DNA of 16,267 nt. Source: JBFJVD01 sp041624375. GTDB lineage: Bacteria > Chloroflexota > Anaerolineae > Anaerolineales > E44-bin32. The stretch's first letter is position 1. Each line of letters opens with the position of its first letter. The stretch lies in NCBI GenBank assembly GCA_041624375.1, contig JBFJVD010000034.1, positions 1 through 16,267 of the forward strand. The letters are read 5' to 3'. The notes under the pieces were generated by a model. The model ran no database searches. It had not been told where the DNA came from and saw nothing but the letters and a program-made list of their open reading frames with translations. Below are positions 1 to 6,133 of this stretch, piece after piece. A program made the translations under genes and the position numbers.

Positions 1-147
1 AGCTCCCTCTACTCGAGGCTAATCAAGTAATAGGATCAAAGGACGATTGTCCTCATTGGGCATGCCCAACCTTAGTTTTCCATTCCTGCAGACCCTAGGG
101 TGTATCCATTTGCGCCGAAGATAGAGGAGATTAGACTACTTGGGATG

Positions 148-166
148 TCACTGAGTAATCACTGAG
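148..166. repeat. Tandem 8-bp direct repeat TCACTGAG
   Basis: TCACTGAG occurs at 148-155 and again at 159-166, a centre-to-centre spacing of 11 bp, about one helical turn. Such same-face spacing suits a pair of regulator half-sites. Two 8-bp copies this close are suggestive only and could be chance. Confidence 0.3.
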
Positions 167-183
167 AAGGTGTAGGTATATTT

Positions 184-249
184 TCCTTAGAGTGGATGTA
201 AGCGAGACGGTGGAGGAGCCGAGATGAGGAAGCGCCGTTCACCTAAGGA
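184..249. other. Long bulged stem-loop, candidate structured RNA
   Basis: TCCTTAG (184-190) pairs exactly with CTAAGGA (243-249). After one bulged A (191) the helix continues as GTG (192-194) with CAC (240-242), giving ten pairs. A second helix can form inside, GACGG (206-210) with CCGTT (235-239, one GU pair), enclosing a purine-rich apical region. The nested arrangement in an otherwise gene-free stretch suggests an RNA structure, though the strand and identity are unknown. Confidence 0.35.
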
Positions 250-295
250 TCCCGGAAGTTACTAGTCCGGCAATACAATATACTACAGGCGTATC

Positions 296-328
296 AGGCA
301 GCGAGGCCGAGGGGGGCGGTAGCTGCCT
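296..328 (+). promoter_or_regulatory. Leader hairpin before the 399-1192 gene pair
   Basis: AGGCAGC (296-302) and GCTGCCT (322-328) form a 7-bp stem around a G-rich loop (303-321), followed by a weak T-rich tail (TTCGTCTT). If transcription starts near the TATACT at 279-284, this hairpin would sit at the very 5' end of the message. It could act as an attenuator, an RNA stabiliser, or a weak terminator for an RNA made from the left. The G-rich loop includes a run of six Gs. Confidence 0.25.
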
Positions 329-398
329 TTCGTCTTAAGTAGGGGATTTGACGGAGATATCACTAGAGACGCTGGTTTCAGTCCATGGAGGATGCATC

Positions 399-689
399 AT
401 GTCGATGACCGCACTCAATCAGTTGGTTGCCCGCTCCATCATCGATCCGAACGTGTTGCGCGCGTTCCAGGCCGGTCGGATCAACGACGTCCTGGAGGAC
501 CTGGGGTTCTCTGGCGACTTGCGCGAGCGCCTCGAAGCGCTCCAGGCAAGCACCTTTGCCGAGTTTTCGGTGCTCGCCTACCGGTTGGTGAAAGCCGCCG
601 AGCAGCCTGTCCCGCGAATCGAGCTGCCTTCGCCCCTTGAAGGGCTCATCGCGAGTAACGATAAGGACAGCGAAGAGCAGGTTGCATGA
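399..689 (+). CDS. Small helical protein, LigA / NHLP-leader-like (hypothetical)
   Basis: This gives a 96-residue, mostly alpha-helical, acidic protein with no signal peptide or membrane segment. I chose ATG 399 because GGAGG (387-391) lies 7 bases upstream; an in-frame TTG at 348 has no properly spaced ribosome site. The pattern (ALNQLVARSIIDP at residues 5-17, then RAFQAG, an ELRxRL-type segment at 40-45 and a FAEF-LAYRLVKAAE helix at 53-68) resembles the small LigA-like / Os1348-type NHLP-clan proteins, some of which act as RiPP leader-like peptides. The C-terminal 28 residues are polar and lack a Cys/Ser/Thr-rich core, so a classical modified peptide is not evident. Its stop overlaps the next start (ATGA), implying translational coupling. 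The family assignment is by memory of pattern only. Confidence 0.6.
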   Translation: MSMTALNQLVARSIIDPNVLRAFQAGRINDVLEDLGFSGDLRERLEALQASTFAEFSVLAYRLVKAAEQPVPRIELPSPLEGLIASNDKDSEEQVA

Positions 690-1192
690 TCCCCATCACC
701 CGAGAGGAGCGCCGCTGGTTCCTTCGCAACCTGGGGCGCGGCATGGTCGACTTCCTCGGCACCACCGATCCACCTGTACCAGTCGAGGAATTGCTCAGCC
801 ATCCACCCGGCCTCTACACAGACGATTTCGGCGTCGTCGAGATGTTCTCTACACTCTGGGATGCCACCTTCGCCCGGCCACCCGGTCGTAGGGGCAGCGT
901 CTTCGTCCAGATCGATCTGCCGCCGAATCAGCGGCGCTACGCACTCGCCCGCGAGACTCTCAGCGCGCTCATTACGAGCCGCCACGGTCGCGCACTCGGC
1001 CTGGCCGATATGCTCCTCAACGACTTGCGCGAATCCTCCGAATACTTTGCGCGCTGGCTGCTTGCGCCTGGATCTCTGGTCCGGAGCTACTTCGCACAGG
1101 GGGGGACCAGCCGAGGCTTCTCGGCCGAATTCGGGCTGCCCGGCGCAGTTGGCGTGAAGCATCTTGACGAAGTAAGCAGCGTCATCGCTTGA
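686..1192 (+). CDS. Degenerate ImmA/IrrE-like protein (predicted pseudo-metallopeptidase)
   Basis: This 168-residue soluble protein starts at ATG 686, overlapping the preceding stop by 4 bases. Residues 71-135 follow the ImmA/IrrE (DUF955) layout: a beta strand (VFVQIDLP, 72-79), then RRYALARETLSAL (83-95) where the family has an AHELGH helix, then RESSEYFARWLLAP (115-128), which matches the E-x-x-A-x-x-F-A-x-x-L-L-M-P helix. A closing FSAEFGLPGAVGVKHLDE (145-162) resembles the segment placing a helix-turn-helix-like end. The HExxH site reads RETLS: the glutamate (E90) survives, but both zinc histidines are Arg89 and Ser93. It is therefore unlikely to be a zinc protease; a sensor, antitoxin-like or binding role with the 96-residue partner is inference. 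The unit ends at the terminator at 1216. Confidence 0.5.
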   Translation: MIPITREERRWFLRNLGRGMVDFLGTTDPPVPVEELLSHPPGLYTDDFGVVEMFSTLWDATFARPPGRRGSVFVQIDLPPNQRRYALARETLSALITSRHGRALGLADMLLNDLRESSEYFARWLLAPGSLVRSYFAQGGTSRGFSAEFGLPGAVGVKHLDEVSSVIA

Positions 1193-1215
1193 GCCCATCC
1201 CATCCTAGGCCCCTT

Positions 1216-1242
1216 GGGCCGGCGAAAGCCGGCCCTTTTTTT
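1216..1242 (+). terminator. Rho-independent terminator
   Basis: An 8-bp perfect GC stem, GGGCCGGC (1216-1223) with GCCGGCCC (1228-1235), is closed by a GAAA tetraloop and followed by seven Ts (1236-1242). It lies 24 bases after the stop of the ImmA/IrrE-like gene and separates that unit from the TolB-like gene. Confidence 0.93.
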
Positions 1243-1335
1243 GCTGCGCCGGTCTCGCGAGTGGCGTACGGCACGCCCACCACGAGTACACAGCTCGCTG
1301 CTGGCAATCCCAGAGCGCAATTTTCCTCCGCTGGG

Positions 1336-1341
1336 TATAAT
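1336..1341 (+). promoter_or_regulatory. Possible -10 box for the TolB-like/M23 operon
   Basis: TATAAT at 1336-1341 matches the sigma70 -10 consensus exactly and lies 40 bases before the GTG start at 1381. No convincing -35 element is found at 16-18 bp, although TGG lies just upstream. Confidence 0.45.
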
Positions 1342-1380
1342 CGGCCGGATTGGTTCAGTCTGGAGATGAGGTAGCGAACG

Positions 1381-3264
1381 GTGGTTGAACCCGGTCCGAA
1401 GGCCGAAGCGGGGGTACGCGCCAGCTCATCGGGCGCAAGGGGCTGGCGCTTTCGCCTCTTCATCGCCCTTGCCCTGGCCGTGATCACCGCGATCGGCTGG
1501 GCTGGCCTGCAAATTCAGGCTCTTGGTTCCACACCTCCTGCGAATCCAACGCTGCAGGCCCTGGCTACGTCACTGAGCTTCACACTGACGCCCTCCCCGT
1601 CGGCGTCGCCCTCCCCACCAGGCGCAACCCTGACCGCTCCGCCCGACCAGGAAGGGCCTCTCGGGACCCTGTTCTACACCACCCGCATTGCGGCGTTTGA
1701 CCAGATCTGGGCGTTCCTCCCCGACATCGCCAGCCCGGTTCCAATCACCTTCGCGGAGGCCAACAGCAAGGACCCAGCGCTTAGCCCCAATGGGGAACTT
1801 CTCGCCTTCGCTTCAGACCGAACTGGCTTCTGGGAGCTTTATCTCCTCCATCTGCGAACCCTGGAGATCCGCCAACTTACCGCCACCGCCGACTATGAAG
1901 CGCACCCGACCTGGTCTCCCGACGGCCGCTGGCTGGCCTATGAAGCCTACTCCGGGTCGGATCTCGATATCTGGATCCTGGCCATCGATGGCGGTCAGCC
2001 GCCGATCCAGCTGACCAATCATCCAGGCATGGATGTCGCACCGAGCTGGGATCCGCGTGGGCGGAGAATCGCCTTCATCTCCGACCGCGACGGCTCGGCA
2101 GATGTCTTTATGGCCGATCTCGATCGACCCGACGACCGCTACACCAACCTGACCCATACCGCGGATCAACAGGAATCCGATCCGGTGTTCCGGCCGGACG
2201 GTGGCGCGCTGGCTTTCTCGAGTCGAAATGACGGTCTGCAACTCCTCACCATGCTCGACCTGGACACACCCAATCGACTCCCAACCGTGGTTGGGCAAGG
2301 AAACTCACCGGCCTGGAGTCCGAGCGGCGACGTTTTGGTCGCAGTCCTGGAGACCCCAAACAGCCCACATCTGGTCTGGTATGACCTGAACGGCGAGAGC
2401 GCGCCGATCAGCGGCCTCCTTTCATTGGATGGAGTGATCGACATGGTTTGGGTGGCGCAGGGGTTGGCCGGTGCAGCCTTTCAGGCTGCCCGGTCGGCGC
2501 CATCGCCCGAGCCGCTCTTCCAGGAGCAGTCCGATGCATCAGTTGCAGCTCGGGATCGGCTCAATCTGGTGACACTCCCTGGCATCTCTGCACCTACGGC
2601 TGCGCTCTCAGACGCGGTCGATGATGCGTTCATGGCGCTGCACGCGCAAACCAACCGACGGGTCGGCTGGAATTTCCTTGGATCGCTGGAATATGCCTTT
2701 GTGGGGCTTAATGATCCGCTGCCTCCCGGCTATGCCTACAACGACTGGCTATATACGGGGAGAGCGTTCTCCATTGACCCGGCGGCAGTGAGTGCCGGAT
2801 GGGTTGAAGTGGTTCGCGAAGACATCAGCGGACAAACCTACTGGCGGATCTTCGTGAGGGCCAGCATGCAGGATGGTTCGCTGGGTCAGCCACTGCGCGT
2901 CCGGCCCTGGGATTTCTCGACCCGCCTCACCGGTGATCCGCAGGCGTACGACGCAGGAGGCTCGTCCAAGCCCGAAATCCCACCGGGCTATTACGTGGAC
3001 TTCACCCAGCTAGCCGCCGATTATGGCTTTGCCCGAGTTGCTGCGCTTCCGAATTGGCGTACATACTACTCCGGCGCGCGCTTCGGCGAGTTTGTCCGAA
3101 CCGACGGTCTGGATTGGCAGGCGGCGATGCTGCAGCTCTATCCCGCCTCCGCAATAGCCACCCCGACTGTCTACCAGACCCCGACCTCGTCGCCGACGGT
3201 CACGCCAAGCGCGACCCCTACCCCCTGGTGGTGGCGCTGGCGTACGCCGACACCCGGGCCATGA
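1381..3264 (+). CDS. Membrane-anchored TolB/PD40 beta-propeller protein
   Basis: This 627-residue protein starts at GTG 1381, with GAGG (1368-1371) nine bases upstream. A basic N-terminus and one hydrophobic segment (about residues 24-45) make a signal anchor, so the bulk is extracytoplasmic. A Pro/Ser/Thr linker (about 50-92) follows. Then come at least five WD40-like PD40 repeats of the form SPNGELLAFASD, SPDGRWLAYEA, DPRGRRIAFISD, RPDGGALAFSS and SPSGDVLVAV (about 135-330), as in TolB. The second half (about 400-590) is a separate domain rich in W, Y and G (e.g. GWNFLGSLEYAFVGL, DWLYTGRAF) that I do not recognise. The tail is a TPTP-rich repeat with PWWWRWRTPTP. The M23 lipoprotein starts 4 bases after the stop, so the two are probably one operon acting at the envelope. 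Confidence 0.8.
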   Translation: MVEPGPKAEAGVRASSSGARGWRFRLFIALALAVITAIGWAGLQIQALGSTPPANPTLQALATSLSFTLTPSPSASPSPPGATLTAPPDQEGPLGTLFYTTRIAAFDQIWAFLPDIASPVPITFAEANSKDPALSPNGELLAFASDRTGFWELYLLHLRTLEIRQLTATADYEAHPTWSPDGRWLAYEAYSGSDLDIWILAIDGGQPPIQLTNHPGMDVAPSWDPRGRRIAFISDRDGSADVFMADLDRPDDRYTNLTHTADQQESDPVFRPDGGALAFSSRNDGLQLLTMLDLDTPNRLPTVVGQGNSPAWSPSGDVLVAVLETPNSPHLVWYDLNGESAPISGLLSLDGVIDMVWVAQGLAGAAFQAARSAPSPEPLFQEQSDASVAARDRLNLVTLPGISAPTAALSDAVDDAFMALHAQTNRRVGWNFLGSLEYAFVGLNDPLPPGYAYNDWLYTGRAFSIDPAAVSAGWVEVVREDISGQTYWRIFVRASMQDGSLGQPLRVRPWDFSTRLTGDPQAYDAGGSSKPEIPPGYYVDFTQLAADYGFARVAALPNWRTYYSGARFGEFVRTDGLDWQAAMLQLYPASAIATPTVYQTPTSSPTVTPSATPTPWWWRWRTPTPGP

Positions 3265-3268
3265 GCGT

Positions 3269-4354
3269 ATGCCAAGGCCAGCGGTAATTCTCCTGTTCGC
3301 CTCCCTAGGCCTCCTTGTTGCTTGCTCGTCGGGGTCCCCACTGGCGCGGGAAGGCGCCCCTGTCTCTGCGCCCTCCAGCGTCGCGGCCCAGATCGAGGAG
3401 CCCGAACATGAGGCGGAGCTCCCGGCAAGTGTTCCCACCCAGCGAACAAATCAGGCGACGCCGGTTGATGTGGCGATTCCAACCCAGGGCGCGGTCACGA
3501 TCGTCGACTGGCGGCCCCCACCCTATCCGGTCCCCTGGGCGATTCGTCCCGAGGATCACTTCTTCTTTGCCCGACCGATTCCCTCCGGGGAAGTCAATTG
3601 GCCCCACCCACGGTTCCGCTACGGCAACACGCACTTCGGCGAGGAGCCAACGCACACGGGAGTCGATCTCGCCGCCAGCCGGGGGACTCCCGTGCTCGCC
3701 GCCGGTCCGGGGGAAGTGGTCTGGGCCGGGTACGGGCTCTATCGCGGCTTGGAAGACCCGACCGATCCCTACGGGCTGGCCGTCGCCATCCGCCATGATT
3801 TTGGTTACGGCGGCCAGCAACTCTACACAGCCTATGGGCATATGTCGTCCATTGATGTCTGGGTCGGGCAGCGGGTGGGTACCCACGAGCGGCTAGGCAT
3901 CATCGGGGACACAGGGCGGGCCAGCGGGATTCACCTTCACTTCGAAGTCAGGCTCGGCGACAACCGGTTCTTCTCGAGCCGGAACCCGGAGCTCTGGATG
4001 GTACCGCCGGAGGGGTGGGGCGTGCTCGCAGGTCGGATCCTGAATACCTTCGATGTGCCGCTTGAAGAGTACCTCGTCCAGATCCGTAATCTTGACACGG
4101 ATCAGCGCTGGGAGGTCTGGACCTATGCCGAGGATACGGTTCACCCCGATGACTTCTACCAGGAGAACTTCGTGATCAGCGACCTGCCTGCGGGTCCGTA
4201 TGAGATCCAGGTGAATTTCGTCGGTCGCGCATTCAAGACACATTTGTTCGTTTACCCGGGGCAAACCAACTTCATCATCTTTCAAGGCCGGAATGGCTTT
4301 CTACCGGAACCCACACCTACAGCGCCGTCCCTGTCGGCGCCCCCTTCACCCTAG
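3269..4354 (+). CDS. M23 (LytM-type) peptidase lipoprotein
   Basis: This 361-residue protein starts at ATG 3269, 4 bases after the upstream stop, so it is translationally coupled. The N-terminus is a lipoprotein signal: hydrophobic residues 5-18, then the lipobox LVAC with Cys19 followed by SSGS. After a low-complexity linker the M23 domain (about 115-230) shows every expected motif: HTGVD (H129, D133), YGH (H191) and HLHFEV (H222, H224). These are the zinc and catalytic residues of LytM endopeptidases, which cut peptidoglycan cross-links. Residues 252-345 form a beta-sandwich-like extension (GRILNTFDVPLEEYLVQI, LPAGPYEIQV) similar to carboxypeptidase-regulatory/CNA-B folds, ending in a Pro-rich tail. 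The intact active site argues for a real hydrolase rather than an EnvC-type activator. Lipidation would need the LspA encoded at 10298. Confidence 0.88.
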   Translation: MPRPAVILLFASLGLLVACSSGSPLAREGAPVSAPSSVAAQIEEPEHEAELPASVPTQRTNQATPVDVAIPTQGAVTIVDWRPPPYPVPWAIRPEDHFFFARPIPSGEVNWPHPRFRYGNTHFGEEPTHTGVDLAASRGTPVLAAGPGEVVWAGYGLYRGLEDPTDPYGLAVAIRHDFGYGGQQLYTAYGHMSSIDVWVGQRVGTHERLGIIGDTGRASGIHLHFEVRLGDNRFFSSRNPELWMVPPEGWGVLAGRILNTFDVPLEEYLVQIRNLDTDQRWEVWTYAEDTVHPDDFYQENFVISDLPAGPYEIQVNFVGRAFKTHLFVYPGQTNFIIFQGRNGFLPEPTPTAPSLSAPPSP

Positions 4355-4376
4355 ACTGTAATTTATGTAAAGAAAT

Positions 4377-4405
4377 TTGACACATGGAATGCCCCATGCT
4401 ATGCT
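4377..4405 (+). promoter_or_regulatory. Sigma70-type promoter for the MBL-fold gene
   Basis: TTGACA (4377-4382, perfect -35) and TATGCT (4400-4405, -10) are separated by exactly 17 bp. Transcription would begin near 4412, leaving a short leader with GAGGA (4420-4424) five bases before ATG 4430. The spacer contains an inverted CATGG/CCATG pair (4384-4387 region and 4394-4398), which could be a small operator. Confidence 0.8.
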
Positions 4406-4429
4406 CCGCCCGTTCAGTCGAGGAAAAAC

Positions 4430-5272
4430 ATGGTCCGCGAACGGGTTGCCGATAACGTCTATCTCTTCACGAGCGAACGCTACGCCTCGGTGAACGCCGG
4501 GGCGGTGGTTGGCCCGGAGTGGTCCGTGGTGATCGATACGCTGGCCTTCCCGGATGAAGCACAAGAGATGCGCAGCTTCCTGGAGGAGCGGCTGGGGACG
4601 CGGATACGTTATGTCATTAATACCCACTACCATGCGGATCATTCCTTCGGCACCTGCTGGTTTCCTGGCGCGATCGTTCTGAGTCATGCCCTCTGCCGGG
4701 AGCTTCTGGACACACGCGGTCGAGTCGGACTGAAGAGTGCGCAGCAGCAGAATCGTGAGCTCCAGAACACGCGGATTGTGCTCCCAGACATCGTTTTCGA
4801 TGAGTCGGACATCAGCCTGAAGGTGGGCAAGCGTGTCCTGCGGCTCATCCATTTGCCCGGGCACAGTGAAGACGGGACGGGGGTCCTCATTGAGGATGAC
4901 CGGGTGCTCTTTGCGGGCGACGTGATGATGCCTGTTCCGCATGTCGTCGACGGCGATTTCGATGTGATGCTCGAAAGCATGAAGTGGCTTCCCAAACTGA
5001 AGCTTGAAAGCCTGGTCCAGGGCCATGGCGATGTTATTCTACGGGGCGAGATTCAGGCCGCCGTGCGCGCAAATATCAGCTACCTCAGGGCCGTCGCCAA
5101 GCACGTCCGCCAAGCCGGAAGGCGCAAGGACCCCTACGGCTACCTCGAAAACGTGACCATTGAGGAATGCGGCAAAAGCCGAATTCTTCTGAACGGCCTT
5201 GCTGGTGCGATCCACCGCCGCAACCTCTCCGGTCTGCTCCAAACCTGGTATCCGGAGAAGGCGGGCAACTAA
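4430..5272 (+). CDS. Metallo-beta-lactamase-fold hydrolase
   Basis: This 280-residue cytoplasmic protein starts at ATG 4430, with GAGGA five bases upstream. The MBL core is complete: THYHADH (H66, H68, D70, H71), LPGH (H145), FAGD (D164) and QGHGD (H199), which would bind two metals. It begins with the typical NVYLF...VNAGAVVG strand pair, and a C-terminal helical segment (about 205-280) follows the core. The closest general resemblance is to the glyoxalase-II/quinoprotein-relay/SoxH-like MBL proteins; the substrate cannot be told from sequence. There is no signal peptide, so it is not a secreted beta-lactamase. The RNase H-like gene follows after 4 bases, so both share the promoter at 4377. 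Confidence 0.85.
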   Translation: MVRERVADNVYLFTSERYASVNAGAVVGPEWSVVIDTLAFPDEAQEMRSFLEERLGTRIRYVINTHYHADHSFGTCWFPGAIVLSHALCRELLDTRGRVGLKSAQQQNRELQNTRIVLPDIVFDESDISLKVGKRVLRLIHLPGHSEDGTGVLIEDDRVLFAGDVMMPVPHVVDGDFDVMLESMKWLPKLKLESLVQGHGDVILRGEIQAAVRANISYLRAVAKHVRQAGRRKDPYGYLENVTIEECGKSRILLNGLAGAIHRRNLSGLLQTWYPEKAGN

Positions 5273-5276
5273 CAAG

Positions 5277-5726
5277 GTGGCTCCAACTCCATTGTCCCAA
5301 GACGACACATTGCGAACTCGAGCCCCAACGTCCTATGAGCTCGTCTTTGACGGTGGCAGCCGCGGCAATCCGGGACGCGCCTATGGATCCTACCGTCTGC
5401 GCCGAGAAGGTGGCAGATTCGAGCCGCCGGTTCGCCTTGCACTGGGGGAGGGCACCAACAACGAAGCCGAATATTGGACGTTGATCGAAGCGCTGAAGCG
5501 TCTCCGGGAGCGGCTCGAACGCGATGGGCTTGACCTTTCCGACGCTGGATTGATCCTTCGTGGTGACAGTCAGCTGGTGGTCCGCCAGCTGCGCGGAGAA
5601 TGGAAGGCGAAGAATCCCCGCATGAAGGTGCTCCGAGATCAAGTGATGGGGCTTTTGGAGCCGTTTGGCGCTGTCGAGATCGAGCATCAGGATCGGGAGG
5701 CCAGCCTGCGAATCCTGGGCCATTAG
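5277..5726 (+). CDS. Ribonuclease HI-like protein
   Basis: About 149 residues with the RNase H fold. FDGGSRGNPG (D25) is the first catalytic strand, NNEAEY (E65) the second carboxylate and LRGDSQLVVRQL (D97) the third. The family cleaves the RNA strand of RNA-DNA hybrids. The C-terminus ends IEHQDREASLRILGH, and the usual fourth carboxylate (the D of ADxLAN, E. coli D134) is missing; shifting frame does not restore it. The start is uncertain: GTG 5277 lies 4 bases after the MBL stop, while TTG 5292 has AAGGTGG (5274-5280) at 11 bases. The unusual Pro/Thr-rich first 18 residues are outside the fold. It may have altered metal use or bind hybrids without efficient cleavage. Confidence 0.78.
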   Translation: MAPTPLSQDDTLRTRAPTSYELVFDGGSRGNPGRAYGSYRLRREGGRFEPPVRLALGEGTNNEAEYWTLIEALKRLRERLERDGLDLSDAGLILRGDSQLVVRQLRGEWKAKNPRMKVLRDQVMGLLEPFGAVEIEHQDREASLRILGH

Positions 5727-5740
5727 CCACGGTCGTGGCT
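5725..5740 (+). terminator. Possible terminator hairpin after the RNase H-like gene
   Basis: AGCCAC (5725-5730) pairs with GTGGCT (5735-5740) around a four-base loop, overlapping the stop codon. The tail GCACTTGTTT is a poor U-tract, so termination would be weak. It lies directly before the T-box promoter. Confidence 0.35.
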
Positions 5741-5748
5741 GCACTTGT

Positions 5749-5777
5749 TTGACCGGCTCGGATGGCTGTGGCATAAT
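5749..5777 (+). promoter_or_regulatory. Sigma70-type promoter for the T-box / alaX-ileS operon
   Basis: TTGACC (5749-5754) and CATAAT (5772-5777) are separated by 17 bp. The predicted start near 5784 falls just before the T-box leader begins folding, which independently supports the call. Confidence 0.8.
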
Positions 5778-5783
5778 GTCCGC

Positions 5784-6079
5784 AACATTCGGATGCCTAT
5801 ACAGGCTGAGATGGAGACGAGTACGCTCGTAGGCGGATCGGCAGCGAGCCCGGGTTGGTGGAAGCCGGGTGGATCCAGCGGGCAGAAAATCCCTCCGGAG
5901 CCGCGACCCCAACGCGGAGCGCTCCGCAAGTAAGGAAGCCGGTCTCGCCCGCCGTTACCTGGGTGCGGATATAAGCCCGATCCGGGTCGTATCCGACAGA
6001 GTGCCCGCAATCAATGCGGGCAGCAGGGTGGTACCGCGCGAGCACAACAGCTCCCGTCCCTGAGAGGGACGGGAGTTTT
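5784..6079 (+). promoter_or_regulatory. T-box riboswitch, isoleucine (ATC) specifier
   Basis: This is a full-length transcriptional T-box leader. Stem I has the AGTA loop-E element (5820-5823), the distal AGCGAGCCCGGGTTGGTG signature (about 5853-5870), and a specifier loop on the 3' side reading GAAA-ATC-C, with ATC at 5889-5891, an Ile codon. Stem III is GCCCGCA/TGCGGGC (6003-6009 with 6015-6021). The T-box AGGGTGGTACCGCG (6025-6038) carries TGGT, which can pair with the NCCA end of an uncharged tRNA with discriminator A. CAGGG (6024-6028) can pair with CCCTG (6058-6062) in the antiterminator, which excludes the terminator at 6051-6079. Uncharged tRNA-Ile would thus switch on the editing protein and IleRS genes downstream. 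Confidence 0.95.
6051..6079 (+). terminator. T-box-controlled intrinsic terminator
   Basis: CTCCCGTCCC (6051-6060) pairs perfectly with GGGACGGGAG (6066-6075) around TGAGA, followed by TTTT and a T-rich tail. Its 5' strand is shared with the antiterminator, so it forms when tRNA-Ile is charged and no antitermination occurs. Confidence 0.92.
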
Positions 6080-6133
6080 CGTTCTTCCAGCCTGGGACCC
6101 CCGGGTGTCGCGAGTGGATAGGAAGGCGGAGGG

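Larger units (their letters stand above)
1..347. other. Non-coding, AT-richer region with dense palindromes
   Basis: No plausible reading frame covers this stretch, and its base composition is visibly more AT-rich than the rest of the window. It holds several dyads: a GGAC/GTCC hairpin (41-52), a perfect 14-base palindrome TTGGGCATGCCCAA (56-69), ACCCTAGGGT (92-101), a tandem TCACTGAG pair (148-166), a bulged long stem (184-249), CCGGA/TCCGG (252-270) and AGGCAGC/GCTGCCT (296-328). TATACT at 279-284 could be a -10 box for the gene pair downstream, but no good -35 accompanies it. I recognise no known RNA family (not tmRNA, RNase P, SRP or a riboswitch I know). It may be a structured RNA, a regulatory leader or a remnant; the sequence does not decide. 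Confidence 0.5.

Noticed and set aside
215..240. GAGCCG...CCGTTC resembling a group II intron domain V
   Set aside because: The expected CGGTTC partner strand is absent, the element is too short, and no intron-encoded protein or other domains are seen.
348..398. TTG start giving a 17-residue N-terminal extension ending VSVHGG, like a double-glycine leader
   Set aside because: The GG is encoded by the GGAGG ribosome site of the ATG at 399, and TTG 348 has no well-spaced ribosome site.
578..1198. 206-codon minus-strand frame opposite the 399-1192 gene pair
   Set aside because: It overlaps two coupled plus-strand genes that end at a plus-strand terminator; no recognisable motifs.
3305..3896. 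193-codon frames on both strands inside the M23 gene
   Set aside because: The M23 frame carries the lipobox and all catalytic motifs; the others are shadows.
5269..6045. Several minus-strand frames across the RNase H gene and T-box leader
   Set aside because: They run antisense to a structurally complete T-box and to conserved RNase H motifs.
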